Source: JALQTD01 sp036825655 (lineage in GTDB: Bacteria; Bacteroidota; Bacteroidia; Flavobacteriales_D; Sanyastnellaceae). From it: a stretch of 34,833 nucleotides of DNA. The notes under the pieces are model-generated. The model saw only the letters and a program-made list of their open reading frames with translations, ran no database searches and was not told the DNA's origin. The stretch lies in contig DAISXU010000009.1 in assembly GCA_036825655.1 (NCBI GenBank), positions 1-34,833 of the forward strand. Reading direction: 5' to 3'. Numbering within the stretch: position 1 is the first letter of the stretch; the number at the start of each line of letters is the position of its first letter. The translations under genes and the position numbers were made by a program. Positions 23,733 through 32,083 of this stretch are shown one piece after another.

Positions 23733-24983
23733 TCAACTCCCTTTCAAGGCCGTTTTCAACTCGTCCACAGTGGCATTGAAATCCGTCATGGATGATTCTT
23801 CTATGGGTTCCGAAGGAGGAAACTCCTCCCGAAGGTGGTCCACTTGTTTGCCGTTCTTCCAAAAGCGGAAGCAAACATGCGGCCCGGTGGCAAGCCCCGT
23901 GGACCCCACATAACCAATGACTTGTCCTTGACGCACAGATTCCCCCATGCTCACGGCGCGTCGTGACATGTGCAGGTATTGCGTTTCATAGGTCTCGTTG
24001 TGTCGGATTTTCACGTAGTTCCCATTTCCTGAAGTGTATCCAGATTTTGTAACGACTCCATCGCCGACTGCAATGATAGGCGTGCCGTGTGGGGCGGCGT
24101 AATCTGTCCCCAAGTGGGCTTTTACACGATTCAATACAGGGTGAAAACGCTTCAGGTTGTATCGGCTGCTGATGCGACTGAACTCCACGGGAGCTTTCAG
24201 GAAAGCCTTTCTCAAACTTGCGCCATTGTCATCGAAGTAGTCATGGCCATTGCCTTGATCAAATCGGTACGCAGGAATGACCTGCCCGTGATGGGTGAAA
24301 TGACAAGCGAGGACCCGCGGCATACCAACGGGTTCACCATTCACCACTTCCCGCTCATACAGGACGTTGAATTCATCGCCCTCTTGAAGCCTTGAAAAAT
24401 CAACTGTCCAGGCGTACACATCTGCCATGGCGATGGCAAGCTTGAAGGACTCCCCCATCGCCTCGAGGTCGTGAGAGAGCGATTGAGAAATCACTCCAGA
24501 AACGAGGTGGGTGATGGTGTCCACTGAAAACTTGTTCTCCTCAGCAAACATGGACCCTTGAAGGTGAAAGCGGATGTACCTTCTTCCGTCGGGTTGGTAG
24601 ATAAACCACTCAGGCGTGCTCGTGGAATCGTTCTCGGATGTGAACACCCAATAGGGCCGATTTGCCCGGATTTTCCGAACATCAAAAACTGTTTTCGACT
24701 CTTGCGCCAAGGAGTGAATGGTCGAGGCGGATACCCCTCGGCTGCTCAACAAATGAGACAAGCTTTCACCAGACTGCACCACTCCAGAATCAACGGAATA
24801 TTCCGTGATTTTCAATCCAAATCGAATTGGATCTTCAGCGGGGGCTTTCATAAACGACTGGGTTGGACCCTCCAACACACCCCGTCCTTGTTTCGGTGTG
24901 GATTCGTTTGGGGAGCAGCCCACGATGGCCCAACTGATTAGCGCAAGCCAAATACTTCTCGATCCACCCATCCTTTTCCCCAT
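23733..24983 (-). CDS. M23-family murein endopeptidase, predicted lipoprotein
   Basis: This is a LytM/MepM-type zinc endopeptidase that should cleave peptidoglycan cross-links. From the ATG at 24983 the product has 416 residues; a second ATG at 24971 gives 412. The N-terminus is a lipoprotein signal with lipobox IVGC. A LysM/OapA-like segment follows (VQSGESLSHLLSSRGVS), then the C-terminal M23 domain: HLGTDYAAPHGTPI supplies the HxxxD zinc ligands and QYLHMSR a catalytic histidine. The usual GPHLH motif reads GPHVC here, so the third zinc ligand is a cysteine instead of histidine. I have the impression of similar GPHVC motifs in other Bacteroidota M23 proteins but cannot confirm it. The gene overlaps the end of the tryptophan-dioxygenase gene by 34-46 nt in another frame, implying coupled translation. 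Confidence 0.92.
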   Translation of the reverse strand: MGKRMGGSRSIWLALISWAIVGCSPNESTPKQGRGVLEGPTQSFMKAPAEDPIRFGLKITEYSVDSGVVQSGESLSHLLSSRGVSASTIHSLAQESKTVFDVRKIRANRPYWVFTSENDSTSTPEWFIYQPDGRRYIRFHLQGSMFAEENKFSVDTITHLVSGVISQSLSHDLEAMGESFKLAIAMADVYAWTVDFSRLQEGDEFNVLYEREVVNGEPVGMPRVLACHFTHHGQVIPAYRFDQGNGHDYFDDNGASLRKAFLKAPVEFSRISSRYNLKRFHPVLNRVKAHLGTDYAAPHGTPIIAVGDGVVTKSGYTSGNGNYVKIRHNETYETQYLHMSRRAVSMGESVRQGQVIGYVGSTGLATGPHVCFRFWKNGKQVDHLREEFPPSEPIEESSMTDFNATVDELKTALKGS

Positions 24984-25912
24984 TCGTTGAGTTCGTTTTC
25001 GCTCCAAAGTTCCGGATAAAAAATTCGCTTTTGGAACCTCGGAGGCAGGTATTTCTGCCAGTTGGTCCCACCTGTCGCAGCAATGTCTTCTGGGTTTTTC
25101 TGTAAGTAGCGCACAGCGGACTTGTAATGGGAGAGGGGCCAATTGATGTTCACATTTACATCCAACCAACGCAGTTGTTCCTTCAATTCGTCTGTTTGTT
25201 CTGGGCTGGGCAACTTCTGCCAAAGGGTGCGCACGTTGGTGTCAAAACACCCCTCTGCAAGCTCGAGCAAGGCCCGGCCGTATTTCTGCTCAAATTGGCG
25301 CAAGGTGAGTGTCTTTTTTCCCGATGCCAATTCCACAGCACCCTCTTTCCAATAGATGTGCTGGAATAACCCCTCAATGTCCTGTGCTTGGTGGTGTTCA
25401 GCTTGTTTCCTGTGATCAGCATGAAGCAACCGATCAAAGCTCGTGCTCCGAATTTCAATCATGCGGTATTGCGCACTTTGGAAGCCACTTGCAGGCAACA
25501 GGGACATGCGGAATTTCAGGAATTGTCCTTGGTCCATGCCATCTACCATGACTTCAAAACTTTGCGTAAGCGCCTCGAAGTACCGATTCACACGACGAAC
25601 GCGCTTCAGGATGCCCTCCGCGGTAACGGAATGCTCTTCGGCGAGCTGTTGAAACTCATGCAAGGCCAGCTTGAAATAGAGTTCAGTGATTTGGTGGTAC
25701 ATGATGAAGATCTCCTCATCCGGGAAAGGAGTCTTCGGATTTTGCAAGCTCAGCAGGGTGTCCAGGTGGATGTAGTCCCAATAGGTCAAATAATCGGCGT
25801 AAAGCAAACCATCGAGGTAGGCCGATAAGTCTTGACCCATTGCGGCGAATTTGTCCTCGAGGGCACCCAGCTTGTTCAAGATGGCCGCATCGAAATTTCG
25901 TTGTTCAGACAT
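24938..25912 (-). CDS. kynA: Tryptophan 2,3-dioxygenase family protein
   Basis: TDO is a cytoplasmic heme enzyme that opens the indole ring of tryptophan to N-formylkynurenine, the first step of the kynurenine pathway. The 324-residue product has the active-site histidine H73 in FIMYHQITELYFKLALHE, the substrate-carboxylate arginine R135 in FLKFRMSLLPASGFQS, and a probable proximal heme ligand H262 in LSHYKSAVRYL. The C-terminus (TGGTNWQKYLPPRFQKRIF and FYPELWS) is of the Bacteroidota type and replaces the GTGGSSG loop of the Xanthomonas enzyme. Residues needed for catalysis are present. Other kynurenine-pathway genes (formamidase, kynureninase) are not in the window. It sits between a DUF3108 gene and the M23 peptidase in a single minus-strand unit. 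Confidence 0.93.
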   Translation of the reverse strand: MSEQRNFDAAILNKLGALEDKFAAMGQDLSAYLDGLLYADYLTYWDYIHLDTLLSLQNPKTPFPDEEIFIMYHQITELYFKLALHEFQQLAEEHSVTAEGILKRVRRVNRYFEALTQSFEVMVDGMDQGQFLKFRMSLLPASGFQSAQYRMIEIRSTSFDRLLHADHRKQAEHHQAQDIEGLFQHIYWKEGAVELASGKKTLTLRQFEQKYGRALLELAEGCFDTNVRTLWQKLPSPEQTDELKEQLRWLDVNVNINWPLSHYKSAVRYLQKNPEDIAATGGTNWQKYLPPRFQKRIFYPELWSENELNEWGKGWVDREVFGLR

Positions 25913-25925
25913 GTGGGCAAGTTCG

Positions 25926-25933
25926 GAAATCTA
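25926..25933 (-). promoter_or_regulatory. Candidate internal -7 box upstream of the tryptophan-dioxygenase gene
   Basis: The minus strand reads TAGATTTC, one base from TAnnTTTG, 13 nt before the ATG and inside the 28-nt gap after the DUF3108 stop. No -33 TTG is seen at normal spacing, so this may be a secondary start or chance. Confidence 0.25.
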
Positions 25934-25940
25934 TGGCGTC

Positions 25941-26780
25941 TTAATGCTGACGGGCCGAGGGATTTCGCAACCCTTTGGATTCCATGAGTTCCAACTCGAC
26001 AGATCCCACCCAAACGCGGGTGCTCACCAACACTGGAATCCGGTTGGAATCCGCACTGACGTAGACGGTTAAATCATCCGGCCGCTCCCAAATTCTTCCA
26101 GCCATAATGACGGGGTGAAAGGCATCACAGACCCAGGTTCCTTCCTCTACTTCGATGGTAGTTCTCCCCCCGTACGATATGGTTAAAGGAAACAACTCGC
26201 CGTCTACAATGCAGGGGACGTGAATCAAATCGCCTCGTTCCAAGTCGTCCAAATTCCAATTGCGGGCTGTGAAAAATGCACTGACCATGTCCTGCGTCTG
26301 GGCCTCCACCGCAAAGGCCTCGTGCCGGCCCCGTTTCCGATGCCATTCGGTTTCGACGCAATTTCGTTCCCAGTCAAAGCGGTAGTCTTGGTGAATTTCA
26401 TAACCTCCTTCTTGCACGTCGCGCACAAAACGGACGGGCGCAAGCAACGCAGGATCGTAGTAGCTGCGGTACACGTCGCGTACTTTAAAGATCCAATCGA
26501 ATCCGGGTTTGGTTCGTCCTTCTGCACGGATTTCCCAAGTTGGACGGCCTCTCCATAGCCCTGAATCGTACACCCCAACAGTAGCCGTAGCAGCGGAAAT
26601 GGGACCAAACCGTACCTGGTAGTGCAGCAATTCACCTGGCTCAAAGGCCGTGGCTTGTTGTGTCGGGGCGGGCAGAGGCCGTGGCATCAGGGTGTCCGGC
26701 CTGACCAAGGGTGGCTGAGTCGTTTGGCCCATCAAGGAAACCGGCAATCCACACAGAACGAGGAGGTACATGAGGCGCAT
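25941..26780 (-). CDS. DUF3108 envelope protein
   Basis: The 279-residue product starts with a signal peptide (MRLMYLLVLCGLPVSLMGQ) and a Pro-rich linker. A DUF3108 domain follows: FEPGELLHYQVRFGPISAATATV, the WEIRAEGRTKPGFDWIFKVRDVYRSYYD block and RFVRDVQEGGYEIHQDYRFD. DUF3108 proteins are predicted periplasmic or outer-membrane-associated beta-rich proteins of unknown function. The ATG at 26780 was chosen because it gives a clean signal peptide; an in-frame ATG at 26810 adds ten polar residues. It follows the RidA-family gene by 30 nt and precedes tryptophan dioxygenase by 28 nt. DUF3108 and M23 peptidase genes flank TDO here, suggesting the envelope proteins and the dioxygenase share only a transcript, not a pathway. 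Confidence 0.85.
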   Translation of the reverse strand: MRLMYLLVLCGLPVSLMGQTTQPPLVRPDTLMPRPLPAPTQQATAFEPGELLHYQVRFGPISAATATVGVYDSGLWRGRPTWEIRAEGRTKPGFDWIFKVRDVYRSYYDPALLAPVRFVRDVQEGGYEIHQDYRFDWERNCVETEWHRKRGRHEAFAVEAQTQDMVSAFFTARNWNLDDLERGDLIHVPCIVDGELFPLTISYGGRTTIEVEEGTWVCDAFHPVIMAGRIWERPDDLTVYVSADSNRIPVLVSTRVWVGSVELELMESKGLRNPSARQH

Positions 26781-26810
26781 GCTCAGCTCGAGGCAAAGAG
26801 CATGCCGCAT

Positions 26811-27239
26811 TCAATCAACGGTCGCGATGCACTTTAATTCAATGGCGATGGGCGTGGGCAGCCGATTGATTTCGACGGTTGTTCGGCAAGGCTGATTGTC
26901 CTGAAAATACTCGGCATAAATCCGGTTGAAGGTGTGGAAGTCCCGGTGCATATCGACCAAGAACACCGTCACATCTACGAGTTGTCCCCAAGAACTTCCG
27001 CTGGCTTCCAAGACGGCCTTGACGTTGGCAAAGACGCTGTGCACTTGCGCCTCGAAGTCGAATGCTTTGAAATTTCCGTTGTGGTCCAATTCCAGCCCTG
27101 GCACACCGCTGTCGTGCGGCCCTGTGCCTGCTGTGCGGGGACCCACTCCACTCAGAAACAATAGATTCCCAACCCGGCGGGCGTGGGGGTAAAGGCCGAC
27201 AGGTTTGGGGGCGTTGGCAGTAGAAATGGGATCGCTCAT
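26811..27239 (-). CDS. RidA-family deaminase, 2-aminomuconate-deaminase-like
   Basis: RidA/YjgF proteins hydrolyse reactive enamine/imine intermediates; one subgroup is the 2-aminomuconate deaminase of tryptophan and nitrobenzene degradation. The 142-residue product has the active-site arginine R119 in CRTTVEI and E134 in IAIELK. GLYPHARRVGNLLFLSGVGPR, VTVFLVDMHRDFHTFNRIYAEYF and LPTPIAIELKCIA resemble the aminomuconate-deaminase subgroup more than archetypal RidA. Because it heads the unit containing tryptophan 2,3-dioxygenase, a role in the lower kynurenine route (2-aminomuconate to 4-oxalocrotonate) is plausible, but a general RidA housekeeping role cannot be excluded. A weak box, TAACTTGC, lies at 27251-27244 just upstream. 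Confidence 0.88.
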   Translation of the reverse strand: MSDPISTANAPKPVGLYPHARRVGNLLFLSGVGPRTAGTGPHDSGVPGLELDHNGNFKAFDFEAQVHSVFANVKAVLEASGSSWGQLVDVTVFLVDMHRDFHTFNRIYAEYFQDNQPCRTTVEINRLPTPIAIELKCIATVD

Positions 27240-27286
27240 GGGTGCAAGTTACGCAGCAGACTTCATTCTGTTGGCGTTGGCATTGG

Positions 27287-27318
27287 TTGACTTGAAACCA
27301 AAACTAAATGTACATTGC
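27287..27318 (+). promoter_or_regulatory. Candidate promoter of the EF-hand-terminated secreted protein
   Basis: TTG at 27287-27289 is followed after 21 nt by TACATTGC at 27311-27318, which shares TAnnTT but not the final TG with the -7 consensus. The chosen ATG is 23 nt further on. This is the only promoter-like signal in the 102-nt divergent gap. Confidence 0.25.
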
Positions 27319-27341
27319 CGTTAACCAACCACTTGATTATC

Positions 27342-30300
27342 ATGTCCATTAAACCTCAATTCATAGGGGCATTGCTGTTGTTATTTAGTTCTACAGTAGT
27401 TGCCCAGGTTTCTCCGAGTGTCCAAACCACGGCACTGGGTTCATTTAACTGCGATCATGCGACGCCAGCATTTCCGGATGCGTGGGACACGGAATCCGCT
27501 ATCAGCATGACCACGTTCGGTGCCGGGGGCACCCAAGGTCGCATCATGCGCTTGGACACCTCAGGCACAACCGTTTGGGATCGATCTTATTCCGGTTCTT
27601 TTTCCTTGCGTTTGTTGCATGCCCGCGAGCACGATGTTCCTGTTGCTGGGGCTAATGATGCGGCGGTTGAGGCTGTGGGCTTCATGGGGTCGAACAATGG
27701 CTTGGAGGGATTGAAAGTTTGGGTAGACGATGCGGGGGATGTGGTGCTGTCTTCAGCCTTGTCTGGGACGAATTGGAGCAACGTTGTGATTTTGCAATCG
27801 GTCTCAGCGGGCGAACAATCCCTGTACATTGGGTACATGAAGGACGTCACCAATGGGAATCAAATGGCCTTCGCTTGTTTGGCCGATGCTTCGGGGTCGG
27901 TTTCCTGGACACGGACGTTGGATTCACCTGCGGCTGCTTCGGTCTCCACAGATTTTGATGCAGCAACCCATGTGACATTCCATGGCGGTACGACGTTCAT
28001 CATCAGTGGAACGGCCAACGGAGAGGTGCAAGTGGGCCCGCGCCAAGTGGCCAGCCTCTGGAGCCTGGAATTGACAGGTACGACGAACTGGGCTCGCATC
28101 TACAACGCTTCTCCTGGAAATCCCGGCCTATCGGATTGCGTTCCAGCGGGGGCCGTCACCGATGGGCAGGACATTTGGCAAGTGGTGAATCAAATTCGTC
28201 CGGGATCTGGCTCGGGCAATGGTTTTTCTTTGGTTTTGCTGGATTACACGACGGGCATTCCCAATGCATCCGGGTCGCGCTACGTCGTTCTCGATCCGGC
28301 GCAGGGTTTGGTTCCCATGCGGGCCATGACCGTTTTGGATGCAGGTGCAACCGACTTGGCCATCGCGGGTTTTCTGGAAGTGCCGAGTTGTTCCTTTGAC
28401 GTTTCCTGTGGATTGACGCCTGGCGACCACCCTCCGTTTCAAATGCTCTTCAAGAAATCGCCGGCTTCGGGGACGAGCGGTGTTGCTGGACTTGAAGTTT
28501 ATGGCGTAACAAGCAGTCTGTACGGCGTTTCTTCAACGGACGATTTCAGAGTGTTTCACAACGTCGACATGCCACGCTACTACACACCTGAAATGATGGC
28601 AGAATTGCCACCAGGAATCACGGGTCGAAAGTTGGTCGGGTTCGAACGATTTGCTTTTGGAACGGGTTTTCATCCGGAATTGATTTGGACGGATGATGCA
28701 GGACTGACAGCCTGTCCTTCCATTCCATTGGACATAACTCACACCACCGACGTTCCAGGGTTGTTGGAAGATCCCTCTGCGGGCGAAGCGATGCTCGAGT
28801 GGAATTCAGTAGGCGTTGAATCCACCATGAATCAAGTGGTCATGGCACCGTGTGAAGCGGATTGCGACATCGATGTAACCATCTCGTATGAAGTGGATTG
28901 CGGTGATGCGATTTTCACTGCTTTGAATTCTGGGGCGACGCCAGAAGCGGAATTGTGTTTTGAGTGGGATTTCGACCATGGGGGCTATTCGGGCATCATT
29001 TCAGGAACAGGGGAAGCCAATTGGACTTGGCCTTCCACCGTCACGGAGGCGGAGGTGTGCTTGACGGTTTATTGCTGCTCAAACACATCTTCTTCCCAGA
29101 CTTTTTGCATCACCGTTACAGACATTTATTCCGCCGATTGCCCATGTGATCCATGCACTCCATTCATTCGGAAGCGGGCCATTCCTCTTTTTGAAAATGC
29201 AGTTTTTGAAGGATTCCCTCCTGTTCTGAGTCCAGGGGGTTGCAATGGAGGATCAGGGGGACATTATTCCATGCGGTTGTGGGATTTTGCTCCGGCTTGG
29301 TTTGGCGATTGCTGGGATGATCGGTCGGCGGAGTGGTACCTCGATGGTGTTTTGGTCGAAACCGATGCTTGCGGATCTGCAGACGGCACCCATTTTGGTT
29401 GGGCCAGCAATGGCGCTCACGACGTCGAAGTGGTGCTCACGGATTGTACCAATCCCAATTGCGCTGATACGTTGGAGACCACGTTTGAAATGAGCAACTG
29501 CATTCTTCCCAGTGACTTGCCTTTTGAATTGATTGATTTCTCCATGGGGATGTGTGGAGCCTTGCAATGCCAGCGGGCCATTTCGCCGCTGATGGCCTTG
29601 GGCCCATGCATGGAGGGTGAGTGGATCATCGATGGCATTTCATACCCCTACACGTTAAGCAGCCTGGTGCATTGCTTCGCTTGGGGACACCATGAGGTGA
29701 CTTGGCGAGCTTGGTGCGTTGACCACCCCGATGACGTCGTCGAAAACACGAAAGAATTCCACTGTGGCCCAGTGATTGGTCCTGTATTTGAGTGGAATCC
29801 GGGGCTCTCCGCATGGTTTTTCTCGGCAACTGGTTTGGCCATTTCAGGGGTTGCTCCTGCAGACCTGACCGTGGAGGTGACGGGGCTTGATGTGTGGGGA
29901 AATCCGGCATTCACGTCCAACTTTTCTGCGGCGAATGGGGCCTTTGGTCCTTGGCAATTGCCGGGAGGATTCGGCCTTGCGGCAGCGCAGGTGACGTATT
30001 TATTCCAAGGAGAAGAGCAGGGGACCATGGTGCATGATTTGGGCTGGTCTCAGGCGGAGACCATGATGGCCGCTTCCATGCCATGCGACAGCCTGTTTAC
30101 CTTCGATGGCATGCCGGACCCTGGACCTTGGGGGGCCGCTCAAGGGACCGTGCCTGGCACGGTGGTGTTTGATGTGTTCGGTTGGCCCGTCACGATGGAG
30201 GAAATGCAATGGAATGTGGGTGTTGGATTCAATTCCTGCTATGCAGAACCAGCCCTTGGAGGATGGGGTAGCGGAGATGTGATGCGCCTGAACAATGGGG

Positions 30301-30707
30301 CCTTGCGATTTGACTTCACTGGAGCCGGCTTGAATGGACTGTCTTTCATTTACCTGGATGAAGGAGGAGACGAAAACCTCGTCATCAATGGCATGGACCT
30401 GCTGGGTGGTGCAGGCGAAATTGGATCGCTCGGCTATTGGTCTTCGGGCGGATTGACGGTCACGGAGTCGCACATGACGACCGCATCAGGCAACGAAGGG
30501 ACAGTGTACATTTCTGGCCCAATCGAGACCTTGGAGGTTGCCGGACAAGAATTTTGGATCGATGATTTGTGCTTCGGATCCATTCCCAATGGAAACAACG
30601 GCGATCCAGATGCCTTCTGTGCTGAAGATTTGGACCAGGACGGAAGCATAGGCATCAGCGATTTGCTGCAGTTGTTGGCGGCTTACGGCACCGACTGCCT
30701 GGAATGA
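27342..30707 (+). CDS. Large secreted protein with PKD-like and choice-of-anchor-like regions and a terminal EF-hand repeat
   Basis: The 1,121-residue product starts with a signal peptide (MSIKPQFIGALLLLFSSTVVAQ); the frame opens earlier with a TTG at 27315, but the ATG at 27342 fits the signal better. Residues about 27-480 form beta-propeller-like repeats with WDRSYSG, TDGQDIWQVVN and similar stretches. About 515-600 is PKD-like and Cys-rich, followed by CPCDPCTP and further Cys-rich Ig-like segments. Residues about 913-1080 resemble choice-of-anchor domains, ending in GQEFWIDDLCF. The last 29 residues hold one EF-hand/dockerin-like loop, DLDQDGSIGISDLLQLLAAYG, where D, D, D and S/D positions can bind calcium. 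Unlike the other large protein here it has no T9SS sorting domain, so how it is exported or anchored is unclear. The ligand and function are unknown. Confidence 0.85.
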   Translation: MSIKPQFIGALLLLFSSTVVAQVSPSVQTTALGSFNCDHATPAFPDAWDTESAISMTTFGAGGTQGRIMRLDTSGTTVWDRSYSGSFSLRLLHAREHDVPVAGANDAAVEAVGFMGSNNGLEGLKVWVDDAGDVVLSSALSGTNWSNVVILQSVSAGEQSLYIGYMKDVTNGNQMAFACLADASGSVSWTRTLDSPAAASVSTDFDAATHVTFHGGTTFIISGTANGEVQVGPRQVASLWSLELTGTTNWARIYNASPGNPGLSDCVPAGAVTDGQDIWQVVNQIRPGSGSGNGFSLVLLDYTTGIPNASGSRYVVLDPAQGLVPMRAMTVLDAGATDLAIAGFLEVPSCSFDVSCGLTPGDHPPFQMLFKKSPASGTSGVAGLEVYGVTSSLYGVSSTDDFRVFHNVDMPRYYTPEMMAELPPGITGRKLVGFERFAFGTGFHPELIWTDDAGLTACPSIPLDITHTTDVPGLLEDPSAGEAMLEWNSVGVESTMNQVVMAPCEADCDIDVTISYEVDCGDAIFTALNSGATPEAELCFEWDFDHGGYSGIISGTGEANWTWPSTVTEAEVCLTVYCCSNTSSSQTFCITVTDIYSADCPCDPCTPFIRKRAIPLFENAVFEGFPPVLSPGGCNGGSGGHYSMRLWDFAPAWFGDCWDDRSAEWYLDGVLVETDACGSADGTHFGWASNGAHDVEVVLTDCTNPNCADTLETTFEMSNCILPSDLPFELIDFSMGMCGALQCQRAISPLMALGPCMEGEWIIDGISYPYTLSSLVHCFAWGHHEVTWRAWCVDHPDDVVENTKEFHCGPVIGPVFEWNPGLSAWFFSATGLAISGVAPADLTVEVTGLDVWGNPAFTSNFSAANGAFGPWQLPGGFGLAAAQVTYLFQGEEQGTMVHDLGWSQAETMMAASMPCDSLFTFDGMPDPGPWGAAQGTVPGTVVFDVFGWPVTMEEMQWNVGVGFNSCYAEPALGGWGSGDVMRLNNGALRFDFTGAGLNGLSFIYLDEGGDENLVINGMDLLGGAGEIGSLGYWSSGGLTVTESHMTTASGNEGTVYISGPIETLEVAGQEFWIDDLCFGSIPNGNNGDPDAFCAEDLDQDGSIGISDLLQLLAAYGTDCLE

Positions 30708-30713
30708 AGGAGC

Positions 30714-30744
30714 AAGGGCCGAGGTCAATTCTGCCTCGGCCCTT
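30714..30744 (+). terminator. Strong hairpin after the EF-hand-terminated protein gene
   Basis: A perfect 11-bp stem (AAGGGCCGAGG at 30714-30724 and its complement at 30734-30744) with a 9-nt loop begins 7 nt after the stop codon. The tail is pyrimidine-rich (CCCTCC) but lacks a T-run, so it is an imperfect intrinsic terminator or an mRNA 3'-end stabiliser. Confidence 0.6.
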
Positions 30745-30745
30745 C

Positions 30746-30763
30746 CCTCCAATTCACTGGAGG
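30746..30763. repeat. Second dyad next to the hairpin, inside the pepP promoter spacer
   Basis: CCTCCA at 30746-30751 and TGGAGG at 30758-30763 are perfect inverted repeats around a 6-nt loop. The dyad starts 1 nt after the terminator stem and ends 6 nt before the pepP -7 box, so it lies where the -33 to -7 spacer should be. It may be an operator or a second terminator stem. Confidence 0.45.
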
Positions 30764-30769
30764 TCTGCG

Positions 30770-30777
30770 TATCTTCG
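30770..30777 (+). promoter_or_regulatory. Candidate -7 box upstream of pepP
   Basis: TATCTTCG differs from TAnnTTTG only by C at position seven and ends 4 nt before the ATG, the same geometry as rlmN. A leaderless or near-leaderless transcript is predicted. No -33 TTG is found. Confidence 0.4.
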
Positions 30778-30781
30778 GGGC

Positions 30782-32071
30782 ATGCGATATTCCAAACTTC
30801 CTTCAGACCTGTACGTCCGCAACCGCAAAGCATTCATGTCGGCTATGAAGCCGGGTGGATTGGCCCTTTTTTACTCCAATGATGTGTATCCGACGAGTGC
30901 GGATGGCACGTTGCCATTCAAGCAGGCGACAGACATCTTTTGGTTGACCGGCGTGGACCAGGAGGAGACGATTATGTTGCTGTTTCCAGGGGCTTCGAAT
31001 CCCGCGGATCGTGAGATTTTGTTCGTTCGCGAGACGAACGAGGAGATTGCCATTTGGGAAGGCGCGAAGTTGACAAAGGATCAAGCGACGGAGGAGACAG
31101 GCATAGGTCAAATCCAGTGGACTTCTGCCTTCGATCGCACACTGCATCGGCTGATGGCAGAAGCACAAGCGCTTTACCTCAATGACAACCAACACGCCCG
31201 AGCCTCTGTGGTGGTAGAGACCCGGACAGCTCGTGAAAACGCTGCCTTGAGGGCTAAGTATCCGAACTACGAAGTGGAGCGATCTGCGCCCATACTGTTT
31301 TCGCTACGTGCCTTGAAATCTCCCGAAGAGGTCGACCAAATGCAACGGGCTTGCGACATCACGCGCGCTGGATTTGAGCGTGTTTTGAAGGCGGTAAAAC
31401 CGGGTATGATGGAATTCGAAATCGAGGCGGAATTCCAGCACGAATTCCTGCGCAGGGGTTCCCGCGGTTTTGCCTACACCCCGATCATCGGCAGTGGCTT
31501 CAATGCCTGCGTCTTGCATTACATTGAGAATTCATCCGAGTGCAAGGCGGGGGAGGTCATCTTGATGGATGTTGGGGCTGAATACGGAAATTACGCCAGT
31601 GACATGACCCGGTGTGTTCCGGTAAGCGGCACGTTCACGGACCGACAGCGCGCCGTTTACAATGCTGTGCTGCGCGTGCTGCGCGGCGCTATGGAGCTTT
31701 TGCGCCCTGGCGTTATGCTGGCCGATTACCACGTTCAAGTGGGCGAGTTGATGACAAAAGAGCTGCTGGATTTGGGCTTAATCACCGCCGAAGATGTGGC
31801 CAACGAGAATCCGAGCTGGCCGGCATACAAGAAGTATTTTATGCACGGCACCTCGCACTTCATCGGGTTGGATGTTCACGATGTCGGAAACTGGCATGAA
31901 CCCATTCAGGCCGGACACGTGTTCACAGTGGAGCCAGGAATTTACATCCGGGAAGAAAACTTAGGCATTCGACTTGAAAACGACATCCTCATCACCGAGG
32001 ACGGCTTCATCGATTTGATGGCGCACATTCCAGTGGAAGCGGCCGACATCGAGGCGATGATGAACAGTTGA
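30782..32071 (+). CDS. pepP: Xaa-Pro aminopeptidase (aminopeptidase P, M24B)
   Basis: PepP releases N-terminal residues that precede proline, using a dinuclear Mn site in a pita-bread fold. The 429-residue product has an N-terminal creatinase-like domain (about 1-170) and a catalytic domain with the five ligands D263, D274 (LMDVGAEYGNYASDMTR), H359 (HGTSHFIGLDVHDVG), E384 (TVEPGIYI) and E399 (RLENDILIT). I place the start at the ATG at 30782 because homologues begin with MRY-type sequence (MRYSKLPSDLYVRNRKAF); the frame is open back to 30704, but that stretch is the terminator hairpin. The gene ends 12 nt before convergent miaE. Confidence 0.96.
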   Translation: MRYSKLPSDLYVRNRKAFMSAMKPGGLALFYSNDVYPTSADGTLPFKQATDIFWLTGVDQEETIMLLFPGASNPADREILFVRETNEEIAIWEGAKLTKDQATEETGIGQIQWTSAFDRTLHRLMAEAQALYLNDNQHARASVVVETRTARENAALRAKYPNYEVERSAPILFSLRALKSPEEVDQMQRACDITRAGFERVLKAVKPGMMEFEIEAEFQHEFLRRGSRGFAYTPIIGSGFNACVLHYIENSSECKAGEVILMDVGAEYGNYASDMTRCVPVSGTFTDRQRAVYNAVLRVLRGAMELLRPGVMLADYHVQVGELMTKELLDLGLITAEDVANENPSWPAYKKYFMHGTSHFIGLDVHDVGNWHEPIQAGHVFTVEPGIYIREENLGIRLENDILITEDGFIDLMAHIPVEAADIEAMMNS

Positions 32072-32083
32072 GGCGATGGATGA

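Noticed and set aside
30704..30781. Extension of pepP into the upstream hairpin
   Set aside because: The extension is translation of the terminator stem; homologues start at the MRY residue at 30782.
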